This document shows positions 51,653 to 59,072 of a DNA stretch of 64,000 nucleotides, in pieces (within the stretch, counting starts at the first letter, position 1; each line of letters opens with the position of its first letter). The stretch lies in assembly GCA_036401195.1 (NCBI GenBank), contig DASWVQ010000274.1:1-64000 (forward strand), in the 5' to 3' direction. The position numbers were made by a program, and so were the translations under genes. The DNA is from JACDHQ01 sp036401195. GTDB lineage: Bacteria > Gemmatimonadota > Gemmatimonadetes > Gemmatimonadales > Gemmatimonadaceae. The notes below the pieces were generated by a model. It did not search any database and was not told the DNA's origin. It worked only from the letters and a program-made list of their open reading frames with translations.

Positions 51653-51681
51653 AGGCTAGGCAGGGGAGGGGCTCCGGTCAA
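51653..51681 (-). promoter_or_regulatory. his operon promoter
   Basis: -35 TTGACC (51681-51676), 17-base spacer, -10 TAGCCT (51658-51653) on the minus strand. The predicted transcription start, about 51644-51648, coincides with the leader ATG (51645). The arrangement is the same as at the rpmH promoter (1049-1077). Confidence 0.7.
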
Positions 51682-51789
51682 CCGGGGGCCGGCGGGCGCC
51701 GCCGTAGGGCTTTCCCGGCGCCGGATCATCCTCATTCCCATTGCAGAACTGGCCGGCTCCTTGCACCGCCCCCTTTGCACGGGATTTCC

Positions 51790-51807
51790 TCGTGAATAAT
51801 TTCACGA
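51790..51807. promoter_or_regulatory. CRP/FNR-type palindrome upstream of the plastocyanin gene
   Basis: Perfect 7-bp arms TCGTGAA / TTCACGA around TAAT, that is GTGA-N6-TCAC, the core of CRP-family operators. It is centred about 75 bases before the plastocyanin ATG and about 150 bases from the divergent his leader. A regulator of this family is not in the window. Confidence 0.5.
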
Positions 51808-51872
51808 ACTCCGCGGGGGCCCCCGTGGAGTGTGCCACATCCCGGCTCGAACGAAACTGGAGGCTTCTGGAA

Positions 51873-52382
51873 ATGCGTTTCACGAACTTCGCGCTCCTGG
51901 GCGCTGCAATCGTCCTCGGCGCGTGCGGCGGCGACAAGGGCGCTACGACCGACACCGCGGCGACCGCCGAGAACACCCCCGCTGCCACGACCCCGGCGGC
52001 GGGCACGCAGGCCCCCGCTGCGGCGACCGGCACCGCGGCCCCGATCACCGGCACGACCCACGAGGTCAAGATGATCGGTGACGCGCAGGGCTACCGCTTC
52101 GAGCCCGCCAACCTCACCATCAAGGCCGGCGACGGCGTGAAGTGGGTGATGGTCTCCGGCGGCCCGCACAACGTGCACTTCGACCAGCCCCTCGAGGCCG
52201 GCAAGGCGCAGCTCGCGGCGAACATGCCGAACCAGCAGGGGGAGCTCAACAGCCCGATGTTCATGAACGCCGACGAGAGCTACACCGTCTCGTTCGCGAA
52301 CGTGGCCCCCGGGGACTACGGCTACGTCTGCACCCCGCACGCCGCCCTCGGCATGAAGGGGAAGATCACCGTCACGCCGTAA
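51873..52382 (+). CDS. Plastocyanin-like blue-copper lipoprotein
   Basis: 169 residues from ATG at 51873 (TGGAGG upstream). Lipobox VLGAC near residue 16, a Thr/Ala-rich tether, then a cupredoxin domain. The four copper ligands are in place: His in GGPHNVHF, and Cys, His and Met in YVCTPHAALGMKG. It probably carries electrons in the periplasm. A strong terminator follows. Confidence 0.94.
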   Translation: MRFTNFALLGAAIVLGACGGDKGATTDTAATAENTPAATTPAAGTQAPAAATGTAAPITGTTHEVKMIGDAQGYRFEPANLTIKAGDGVKWVMVSGGPHNVHFDQPLEAGKAQLAANMPNQQGELNSPMFMNADESYTVSFANVAPGDYGYVCTPHAALGMKGKITVTP

Positions 52383-52404
52383 GCCGGATCGGTGCGTCAC
52401 GCCG

Positions 52405-52437
52405 GAGCGCCGCCCCTCGGGGCGGCGCTCTTTTTTT
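52405..52437 (+). terminator. Intrinsic terminator of the plastocyanin gene
   Basis: An 11-bp stem GAGCGCCGCCC / GGGCGGCGCTC (52405-52415, 52420-52430) with a 4-base loop, followed by seven T (52431-52437). Textbook form. Confidence 0.93.
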
Positions 52438-52504
52438 CGCCCCCCCCCGTGGCCCGCCTCGTGCGCTTGCGCCCAGCGCACTCCCCTGGAGATTTGTCCG
52501 CGAC

Positions 52505-54304
52505 ATGAGTCCCGCTGCTCCCCCTCCCGTCCGCCCGAAGCCGCGGCGCCCCACCCCGCGGCGCGGGAACCTGCGTCGCTCCTTCCACGGGGCGACGCGT
52601 GCCGCGTGGATGGGCGCCCGCGCGCGCAATGCGCTGCGCCGGCCGGCATTCATCGGCGCGATTTCCGCGGGGGCCTTCGTCGCCGCGCTGACGGCGCTCA
52701 TCGTCATCCCGCTCCAGGAGCGCAAGGGCGACGTGCCCCTCGATCCCGCGGTCCTGTCGCGTCCGGCGGTCGACACGATTCCCGCGTCGCAGTCGCTCAG
52801 CGTGGCGCAGCTGCGCGTGACCGCCGCCGACTCCGCGCTGCAGGACGCGCGCACCGCCGCGCAGCGGCTCACCGCCTCGCTCGCCGAGGCGGCGCTCACG
52901 CCCGAAGCCTCGCAGCAGCGCGACTCGATCGCGGCGCGGATGCAGGTGCTCGACACCATGGTGGCCCGCGCCGAGAACGTGCCCCTCCCCACGTCGTACC
53001 GCGCGCTCGCCTCGCTCCCCGACGTGGCCGCGGTTCCCCGCGTCCGCGCACTCGTGGACTCGCTCGCCGACGTGGAGCGCGAACGCGAGAGCATGGCGGG
53101 AGCGGGGGGCGCCGACCCGGCCTTCATCTCCCTCACCTCGCGGCTCAACGAGATCGGCGCCGCCATCCGTGCGGCCGCGGCCGAGCGGCGGTCGGCGATG
53201 CAGCGCGAGTTCGCCGCCCTGGCTCCCCCGCCCCCGCCCCAGCCCGATGTCGTGGCCGCCGCCGACACCGCGGCGGTGCTGGTCGAGGCCGCGGCCGCCC
53301 GCGCCGCCCTCGACAGCGCCACCACCCGCATGGCGCTCGTGCGGAAGGCCGCGATCGACAGCGCCGCCTCCCGCCAGCGCTCCGCGCCGGCGAGGCAGCA
53401 GGGGGTTCCCCCCCTCGCCCTCCTCGGGGCGGCCCTGGTGATCGGCGCGGCGCTCGGCTTCGGCGCGGCCTTCGGCGACGAGCTGCGCCATTCCCGCCTC
53501 GCCGATGCCCAGGAGGCCGAGCGGGTCACCGGGCTGCGCGTGCTGGGCACCGTCCGCCCGCGTCCACGCCATCCGGACCTGATGCGGCGCCAGAGCGACC
53601 GGGAGATGCCCCCGTACATCGATCCGAGGAACGAGGGCTACCAGCTCGCGTACCTCTCCGCGGCCACGAGCGAGCGCAGCCTGCTCATCGTCACCGTCAC
53701 GGGGCAGGAGCCCGAGGTGTGCGCGGTGGTCGCGTCGAACTTCGCCGCGATCTCCGCCGAGGAGGCGCGCAGCACCCTCCTGGTCGACACCGACTCCACC
53801 GCGTGCGACGTCGCGGCGGCGCTGCAGGTCCACGCCGAGCCGGGAGTGGTGGACATCGCCGACGGCACGGCCGACTGGGCCGAGGCCACGCAGCAGGTCA
53901 CCATCGGGCGGAGCGGCAACTTCGACGTGGTCGCCAGCGGCACGGCCGCGCCGGCCCCCGCCGACGAGGAGCTGCGGCAGCTCATGGCGGGAGACCTCAC
54001 GCGACTGTCACGCCGCTACGACACCGTGGTGCTCACGATGGCGCACCAGCAGGCGCTGGGCGGGCTGGCTTCGGCGCTGCCGGGCGACAGCGTGATCTAC
54101 TGCGTGCGGGTGGGCGCCACGCGCATCCGGGACCTGCTGCGCGCGGTATCGCAGCTGAGCGACGCGGGCACCCCGCCCCTGGGGCTGGTGGTGTGGGACG
54201 CCGACGTCCCGGAGCTTCCCCCGCCGGAGGAGCTGGCGCACCGGCGCGGGCGCCCCCGCCGCACCAGCGAGTACGCCGTCCCCCGCCCGGCGACCACGGG
54301 GTAG
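52505..54304 (+). CDS. Wzz/BY-kinase-like membrane protein with a degenerate ATPase domain
   Basis: 599 residues. A basic N-tail, membrane helix at ~48-70, an alanine-rich coiled-coil periplasmic region (~95-295), a second helix ~303-324, then a cytoplasmic domain related to CpsD/BY-kinases (380-565). In it the Walker A is gone (VTVTGQEPEVCAVVASN, no GKS/T), LLVDTD (426-430 region) remains as the Walker A' remnant, and the Walker B site reads YDTVVLTMAHQ without acids. The C-tail has a tyrosine (SEYAVP) and a basic RRGRPRR. It may be a polysaccharide co-polymerase without kinase activity. No polysaccharide genes are adjacent. Confidence 0.65.
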   Translation: MSPAAPPPVRPKPRRPTPRRGNLRRSFHGATRAAWMGARARNALRRPAFIGAISAGAFVAALTALIVIPLQERKGDVPLDPAVLSRPAVDTIPASQSLSVAQLRVTAADSALQDARTAAQRLTASLAEAALTPEASQQRDSIAARMQVLDTMVARAENVPLPTSYRALASLPDVAAVPRVRALVDSLADVERERESMAGAGGADPAFISLTSRLNEIGAAIRAAAAERRSAMQREFAALAPPPPPQPDVVAAADTAAVLVEAAAARAALDSATTRMALVRKAAIDSAASRQRSAPARQQGVPPLALLGAALVIGAALGFGAAFGDELRHSRLADAQEAERVTGLRVLGTVRPRPRHPDLMRRQSDREMPPYIDPRNEGYQLAYLSAATSERSLLIVTVTGQEPEVCAVVASNFAAISAEEARSTLLVDTDSTACDVAAALQVHAEPGVVDIADGTADWAEATQQVTIGRSGNFDVVASGTAAPAPADEELRQLMAGDLTRLSRRYDTVVLTMAHQQALGGLASALPGDSVIYCVRVGATRIRDLLRAVSQLSDAGTPPLGLVVWDADVPELPPPEELAHRRGRPRRTSEYAVPRPATTG

Positions 54305-54313
54305 ATTGCCCGG

Positions 54314-54805
54314 ATGGCCGAGATCACCCTGGACCTCCGCGCCCTGCCACGCGCGGAGGCGTACCGCGAGCTGCAGCAGCACGTCGACGCCACCCTCGAG
54401 GGGATCGACGACGAGATCACCGCGATGGCGACCATGAGCTGCCTCGTCCATCACGCCTTCGGGCACCTGTGGACCGGCTTCTACCGCGTCGTGGAGCCGG
54501 GGCGCCTCCTGCGGGTGGGCCCCTATCAGGGCACCCTCGGCTGCCTCGAGATCACCTTCGGCCGCGGGGTGTGCGGCACCGCTGCCGCCGAGGACCGGAC
54601 GGTGCTCGTGGAGGACGTGGAGACCTTCCCCGGCCACATCGCCTGCGATGGGCGCTCCCGCAGCGAGATCGTCGTGCCGGTGCACCGGCCCGACGGCTCC
54701 CTGCTGGCGGTGCTCGACGTCGATTCCGAGTCGCTCGCCGCCTTCGGCGAGGCCGACCGGGAGGGGCTGGAGCGGCTGGTCGCGTGGTTCCGGCGGGCGC
54801 GTTAG
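54314..54805 (+). CDS. msrC: Free methionine-(R)-sulfoxide reductase (GAF domain)
   Basis: 163 residues, one GAF domain. The three reductase cysteines C77 (LGCLEI), C87 (FGRGVCGTAA) and C111 (GHIACDGRSRSEIVVPV) have exactly the spacing of E. coli MsrC (84, 94, 118). It repairs free Met-R-sulfoxide. It begins 9 bases after the preceding stop. Confidence 0.94.
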   Translation: MAEITLDLRALPRAEAYRELQQHVDATLEGIDDEITAMATMSCLVHHAFGHLWTGFYRVVEPGRLLRVGPYQGTLGCLEITFGRGVCGTAAAEDRTVLVEDVETFPGHIACDGRSRSEIVVPVHRPDGSLLAVLDVDSESLAAFGEADREGLERLVAWFRRAR

Positions 54806-54862
54806 GTTGAGCAACTCCCTCACAGCCCCGGCGCTCGGCGCGGGGCCCGGGACCACCCGGCG

Positions 54863-55462
54863 ATGAACGGCTACTCCGACCGCATCAACCACGCGCTCGC
54901 CTTCGCGGCGAAGCACCACGACCAGCAGGTCCGGAAGGGCACCCGCATGCCCTACCTCACCCAGCCGGCGAACGTGGCGATCATCCTCACGCGCTACGGG
55001 CGCGACGAGGAGACGGTGGTGGCGGGCATCCTCCACGACGTCGTCGAGGACTGCGTGCGCGAGCCCTACACGCGCGAGATGCTGGTGAGCCGGATCGCGG
55101 AGAAGTTCGGCCGCGTGGTGCTCGACACCGTGCTCGGGGTGACGCACCGCGCCGCCGACGACGAGGGGAACCCGCTCGACAGCGACGCGCGACGGTCGGA
55201 CTACCTCGACCGGCTGCGCTACGCCGACGAGCGCGCGCGCTGGGTGTGTGCCGCGGACAAGCTGCACAACGCGCAGACGATCCTCACCGACCTCCGGCGC
55301 ACGGTCGAGCCGGACGCGCTCTGGCGCCGCTTCAAGGCCGGCAAGGAGGGCACGATCCGGTGGTACCGGATGGTGCACGACCGGCTGCGCGAGCTGGCAT
55401 TCGACGCGCCGATCATGAAGGAGCTCGAGGCCGCCGTCCTCGAGCTGGAGAAGTGGCGCTAG
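54863..55462 (+). CDS. HD-domain hydrolase (SpoT/Mesh1-like)
   Basis: 199 residues. HD-fold motifs HALAFAAKHHDQQVRKG, the metal-binding VVAGILHDVVED and the later ADKLHNAQTI match the (p)ppGpp hydrolase branch of RelA/SpoT, without synthetase, TGS or ACT domains. A stand-alone alarmone or related nucleotide phosphohydrolase is likely. Its stop is one base from the convergent ispG stop. Confidence 0.8.
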   Translation: MNGYSDRINHALAFAAKHHDQQVRKGTRMPYLTQPANVAIILTRYGRDEETVVAGILHDVVEDCVREPYTREMLVSRIAEKFGRVVLDTVLGVTHRAADDEGNPLDSDARRSDYLDRLRYADERARWVCAADKLHNAQTILTDLRRTVEPDALWRRFKAGKEGTIRWYRMVHDRLRELAFDAPIMKELEAAVLELEKWR

Positions 55463-55463
55463 C

Positions 55464-56690
55464 TCAGCGGCCCGCCGGGTAGGTCCTCTCCACGTACCCG
55501 TTGAGGATGCCCAGGAATTCCTCCACGATCCGGTCGCCCTTGAGCGTGGTGTAGAGCGCCCCGTCCATGTACACCGGGGCCTTGGGTTCCTCGAAGGTGC
55601 CGGGGAGCGAGATCCCGATGTTCGCGTGCTTGGACTCCCCCGGGCCGTTCACCACGCAGCCCATCACCGCCACCTGCATCGTCTCCACCCCGGGGTGCCG
55701 CTCGCGCCATGCCGGCATCTGCTCGCGGATGTAGCCCTGGATGTCCTCCGCCATGTGCTGGAAGAAGGTGCTCGTGGTGCGCCCGCAGCCGGGGCACGCC
55801 GTCACCTGGGGCGCGAAGGAGCGGAGCCCGAGCGACTGCAGGACCTGCTGCGCCACGTACACCTCCTCGGCGCGCGACGCCCCCGGCTTCGGCGTGAGCG
55901 ACACGCGGATGGTGTCGCCGATCCCCTCCGCGAGGAGGATCGACAGCGCCGCGGCCGACGCGACCATCCCCTTCATCCCCAGCCCGGCCTCGGTGAGCCC
56001 GAGGTGAAGGGGATAGTCGCAGCGCGCGCCGAGGCGGCGATACACGTCCACCAGGTCCGGCACGTTGGAGACCTTCGCGGAGATGAGGATGCGCTCGTGG
56101 GGGAGCCCCACCTCCTCGGCCAGCTCCGCCGAGCGAAGGGCCGACGCGAGCATCGCCTCGATGTAGACGTCCTTCGCCGCGTGACGCTCCGCCTCGGGAC
56201 GCTGCGCGTTCGCGTCCATCATCTCGGTGAGCAGGTCCTGGTCGAGCGACCCCCAGTTCACCCCGATGCGCACCGGCTTCCCGTGGTCCACGGCGACCTG
56301 CACGATCGTGCGGAAGTTCTCGTCGCGCCGCTTGCCCCCCACGTTCCCCGGGTTGATCCGGTACTTCGCCAGCGCGCGCGCCGTCTCCGGGTACTTCGCG
56401 AGGAGCAGGTGCCCGTTGTAGTGGAAGTCGCCGACGATCGGGCAGTCGGCGCCGGCGTCGGCCACCCGCCGCACGATCTCGGGAACCGCGGCGGCGGCCT
56501 CCTCGTTGTTCACCGTCACCCGCACGATCTGCGAGCCGGCCTCGTGGAGCTCGAGCACCTGCCGGGCGGTGCCCTCGGCGTCGGCGGTGTCGGTGTTCGT
56601 CATCGACTGCACGACCACCGGATGGGCGGAGCCCACGGCGACGGAGCCGACGTGAGCCGTGACGGTGCGGCGGCGGGGGGAGAAGACCAT
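55464..56690 (-). CDS. ispG: 4-hydroxy-3-methylbut-2-enyl diphosphate synthase (IspG)
   Basis: 408 residues from ATG at 56690 (a GTG at 56732 would add 14). TIM-barrel part with VVVQSMTNTDTAD, INPGNVGGKRRDENF, and a C-terminal 4Fe-4S domain with ACPGCGRT and VMGCVVNGPGE. It catalyses the penultimate step of the MEP isoprenoid pathway. No other MEP genes are here. Confidence 0.96.
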   Translation of the reverse strand: MVFSPRRRTVTAHVGSVAVGSAHPVVVQSMTNTDTADAEGTARQVLELHEAGSQIVRVTVNNEEAAAAVPEIVRRVADAGADCPIVGDFHYNGHLLLAKYPETARALAKYRINPGNVGGKRRDENFRTIVQVAVDHGKPVRIGVNWGSLDQDLLTEMMDANAQRPEAERHAAKDVYIEAMLASALRSAELAEEVGLPHERILISAKVSNVPDLVDVYRRLGARCDYPLHLGLTEAGLGMKGMVASAAALSILLAEGIGDTIRVSLTPKPGASRAEEVYVAQQVLQSLGLRSFAPQVTACPGCGRTTSTFFQHMAEDIQGYIREQMPAWRERHPGVETMQVAVMGCVVNGPGESKHANIGISLPGTFEEPKAPVYMDGALYTTLKGDRIVEEFLGILNGYVERTYPAGR

Positions 56691-56770
56691 CCCTGAAAAT
56701 AAGGGGAGGGCCCGGGTCGTGGGGGCGATCACCCTTGGCGCAACCTGCCGGACGACGCAGTTTGCTGCAC

Positions 56771-57223
56771 ATGACCAACCCTGCTGATCGCGCCGACACC
56801 AGGCCCTCGGACGTGCCCCCCTCGCCCCCTCCGCCCGCGCCGCCCCGGCGCCGGTTCCGGAAGTGGCTCTGGCTCACCCTCGCGATGCTCGTGATCGCCC
56901 CCACGATCTTCTTCGCGGTGTGGACGGCGGTCTCGATGAACTACACGTACTCCGAGGGACAGCGCCCCGGCTACGTGCAGAAGTTCTCCAAGCGGGGGTG
57001 GCTGTGCAAAACCTGGGAGGGGGAGCTGGCGATGGTGAACATCCCCGGCGCCATGCAGGAGAAGTGGGAGTTCACGGTGCGGAGCGATTCCCTGGCGGCC
57101 GAGATCGAGAAGCTGGCCGGGAAGCAGGTCGTGCTGCACTACGACCAGCACAAGAAGGTCCCCTTCTCCTGCCTGGGCGACACCGAGTACTTCGTGACCG
57201 GGGTGCGGCTGGTCGGACCTTGA
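56771..57223 (+). CDS. Single-pass membrane protein of unknown function
   Basis: 150 residues. A Pro-rich cytosolic tail (to ~26), one membrane helix (WLWLTLAMLVIAPTIFFAVW) and an extracytoplasmic domain with SEGQRPGYVQKFSKRGWLCK and two cysteines (GWLCKTW, FSCLGD) that may pair. I recall this domain as conserved in several phyla but with no established function. It is divergent from ispG by 80 bp and followed by a 216-bp gap to the cold-shock gene. Confidence 0.6.
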   Translation: MTNPADRADTRPSDVPPSPPPPAPPRRRFRKWLWLTLAMLVIAPTIFFAVWTAVSMNYTYSEGQRPGYVQKFSKRGWLCKTWEGELAMVNIPGAMQEKWEFTVRSDSLAAEIEKLAGKQVVLHYDQHKKVPFSCLGDTEYFVTGVRLVGP

Positions 57224-57307
57224 GCGGGGGGGAGGCGGGCCGGGGCCGACGGGTGTCCCGGGAGGGAGGAAATCGGGAGGCTGTCGGGGCAGTGGCGGGC
57301 GGGTGTA

Positions 57308-57337
57308 TTGACCCCTTGTGACCTTGCGCACTACCTT
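57308..57337 (+). promoter_or_regulatory. Probable promoter of cold-shock gene 2
   Basis: -35 TTGACC (57308-57313), 18-base spacer, -10 TACCTT (57332-57337), with a predicted start near 57344. This leaves a ~95-base leader before the ATG, the kind of long 5' UTR seen on cold-shock mRNAs. Confidence 0.5.
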
Positions 57338-57439
57338 AGCCCCCGCGGCGGCGCAGGGTGCGCCGCCGCGCGACGTATTGCCCGTGCCGCCCCCACGTCC
57401 GGGGGGACACCGGACAATCAGGACTTCAGGAGCAGGGAC

Positions 57440-57649
57440 ATGCGCACGACTGGCAAGGTGAAGTGGTTCAACGACGCGAAGGGCTTCGGCTTCATCACCC
57501 CCGACGGTGGTGAGAAGGACTGCTTCGTGCACTACAGCGCGATCCAGGGGAATGGCTTCAAGACGCTCGCCGAGGGCGAGGCCGTGGAGTTCGACCTGGT
57601 GCAGGGGCAGAAGGGGCCCGCGGCCGAGAACGTGAGCCGCGCGTCGTAA
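57440..57649 (+). CDS. Cold-shock domain protein (copy 2)
   Basis: 69 residues. RNP1 KGFGFITP and RNP2 CFVHYSAI; otherwise close to copy 1 at 12782 (both start with GKVKWFNDAKG and share GFKTLAEG). GGAG is upstream of the ATG. It is followed by a strong hairpin terminator. Confidence 0.95.
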   Translation: MRTTGKVKWFNDAKGFGFITPDGGEKDCFVHYSAIQGNGFKTLAEGEAVEFDLVQGQKGPAAENVSRAS

Positions 57650-57677
57650 GAAGGCAGCCTCGCGTTGCCAGTGTGCC

Positions 57678-57713
57678 CGAAGGGGCGCCGGGATCACTCC
57701 CGGCGCCCCTTCG
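57678..57713. terminator. Bidirectional hairpin terminator after cold-shock gene 2
   Basis: A perfect 16-bp stem (57678-57693 with 57698-57713, CGAAGGGGCGCCGGGA on the left) with a 4-base loop lies between convergent genes. T-tracts are weak on both sides, but stem strength and position support termination for both. Confidence 0.75.
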
Positions 57714-57727
57714 CTCATTCCGTTCAC

Positions 57728-58123
57728 TCACTCCGGCCGCCGGCGAGGGGGGCGACCCCGGCGGCGTGCCGGCGCCAGCTCCACGGCGTCGAGCAGCCGA
57801 CGCTCGAGGGCGCTCGCCATCGCGGCGCGGTCGAGCCGGAGCGTGAGGGCGGGAGCGACGCGTGTCTCAACGACGCTCCCGGACTGTCCCGCGAGGAGGA
57901 CGGTCGCCAGCTCGATTGCGGTCGCGATGGGGATCCGCACCCCCTCGGCCAGGGCCCGTGCGACGGCAAGATGGAGGAGCCCGGCGGGGGTGATGGCGCG
58001 ACTCACTCCCTGCCGCGAACGGGCAATCCCCGGCACGACGTGGTGGGAGAGGACGTTGTCGACCCACTTGGGATCCACGTCGAGCGCAAGTGCAGTGGCG
58101 GCAACGTCGTAAGATCGAGCCAC
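57728..58123 (-). CDS. Predicted DNA-binding protein with an AT-hook-like tail
   Basis: 131 residues from GTG at 58123, with a GGAGG six bases upstream. The first ~75 residues (YDVAATALALDVDPKWVDN, then AITPAGLLHLAVARALAEGV) look like a MerR-type helix-turn-helix with a following helix; I do not recognise a named family. The C-terminus, RRRGRPPRRRP, has the GRP core flanked by Arg/Pro typical of AT-hooks. No partner gene is adjacent. The DNA just upstream is strikingly AT-rich. Confidence 0.6.
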   Translation of the reverse strand: MARSYDVAATALALDVDPKWVDNVLSHHVVPGIARSRQGVSRAITPAGLLHLAVARALAEGVRIPIATAIELATVLLAGQSGSVVETRVAPALTLRLDRAAMASALERRLLDAVELAPARRRGRPPRRRPE

Positions 58124-58341
58124 GATATTCCTCCGAATGAAGGAATAATATGGGACACCCCCGGTGTTAGTAAATACCCTTGTTGATTAGGATTATTTTC
58201 AACGTTGTCCCGGGCGAACCGAGGATTCGGGGCTTCGGCGCCCGGCGGCCGGATCCTTCGCTGCGCTCAGGATGACCTCCCCGCATGGCCCGCTTCTGGC
58301 ACCCACCTTCCACGCCTTTCCAACAAACAGAGGAGTCTGCC
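58124..58341. promoter_or_regulatory. AT-rich divergent regulatory region
   Basis: About 80 bp (58124-58205) are far more AT-rich than the rest of the window. Two inverted repeats are visible: TATTCCT / AGGAATA (58126-58132, 58141-58147, 8-base spacer) and GTTGA / TCAAC (58182-58186, 58199-58203). It separates the HTH gene from the outer-membrane protein gene, so it probably holds promoters for both; no clear -35/-10 pair stands out. At 58252-58276 is a short palindromic element (ATCCT...AGGAT). Confidence 0.5.
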
Positions 58342-58902
58342 ATGTCCATGTCCATCCGCCGCGCCCTCGCGCTGGCCGCACTGGTGGCCGTCGTCCCCGC
58401 CACCGCTCATGCCCAGTTCGAGCGCAACACGAAGCTCGGCGTCTTCGCCGGTGCCACCATCCCGGTGAGCGACTTCGCCGACTACAACTCGACCGGCTTC
58501 AACGTCGGCGCCCTGATCGAGGTGAAGCCGGCGCTCTCCCCCATGGGCCTCCGCTTCGATGGCAGCTACCACCGCCTCGGCTTCAAGACCGACTTCACCG
58601 GCGCGAGCGGAAGCACCAGCATGTGGAACCTCAATGCCAACGCCGTCCTGTCGCCCGGCGCCAGCCCCCTCTACCTGATCGGCGGCGTGGGCGTCTACAG
58701 CCTGACCGACAACTACGAGGGAACCAGCTTCAGTCCCAGCTCGGGGACGAAGGTGGGCTTCAACGTGGGCGGCGGGTTCCGCATCCCCCTCACCGGTTTC
58801 GACACCTTCCTCGAGGCCCGGTATCACCTCGTGAACATGGGAAGCGACGGGTACGCCAGCAGCGTGAAGATGATTCCCATCAGCTTCGGCGTGCGCTTCT
58901 AG
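58342..58902 (+). CDS. Small outer-membrane beta-barrel protein
   Basis: 186 residues. Cleaved signal peptide (AALVAVVPATAHAQ), then about eight amphipathic strands (KLGVFAGATIPVSDF, GLRFDGSYHRLGFK, PLYLIGGVGVYSL, VGFNVGGGFRIPL) ending in the barrel-type C-terminus MIPISFGVRF. OmpW/OmpX-like small barrel; function unknown. AGAGGAG lies upstream. A 13-bp hairpin follows. Confidence 0.82.
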   Translation: MSMSIRRALALAALVAVVPATAHAQFERNTKLGVFAGATIPVSDFADYNSTGFNVGALIEVKPALSPMGLRFDGSYHRLGFKTDFTGASGSTSMWNLNANAVLSPGASPLYLIGGVGVYSLTDNYEGTSFSPSSGTKVGFNVGGGFRIPLTGFDTFLEARYHLVNMGSDGYASSVKMIPISFGVRF

Positions 58903-58922
58903 CAGGCACCGATTCCGTCCAG

Positions 58923-58961
58923 GCGCGCCCCGGCCACCCGGCCGGGGCGCGCTCGCGTTTT
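58923..58961 (+). terminator. Intrinsic terminator after the outer-membrane protein gene
   Basis: A 13-bp perfect stem GCGCGCCCCGGCC / GGCCGGGGCGCGC (58923-58935, 58940-58952) with an ACCC loop, followed after five bases by a TTTT. Confidence 0.8.
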
Positions 58962-59072
58962 CCCGCCTTTCCCCGATTTCGCGCCGAGAGCCCGCGGCGA
59001 AACATTGGGGCGGACAGGACGTAGGAATCGTTGCGGGCGCATCAGGCGCCCGCGTCTCCAACGGGCACGAAC

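Noticed and set aside
48180..51653. The hisDC frame extended upstream to 51653
   Set aside because: It would run antiphase through hisG and the leader; the ATG at 50588 overlaps the hisG stop and starts a normal HisD.
51577..51780. 66-codon extension of the his leader peptide frame upstream of its ATG
   Set aside because: The promoter at 51653-51681 would lie inside it; only the 22-codon form fits the predicted transcript.
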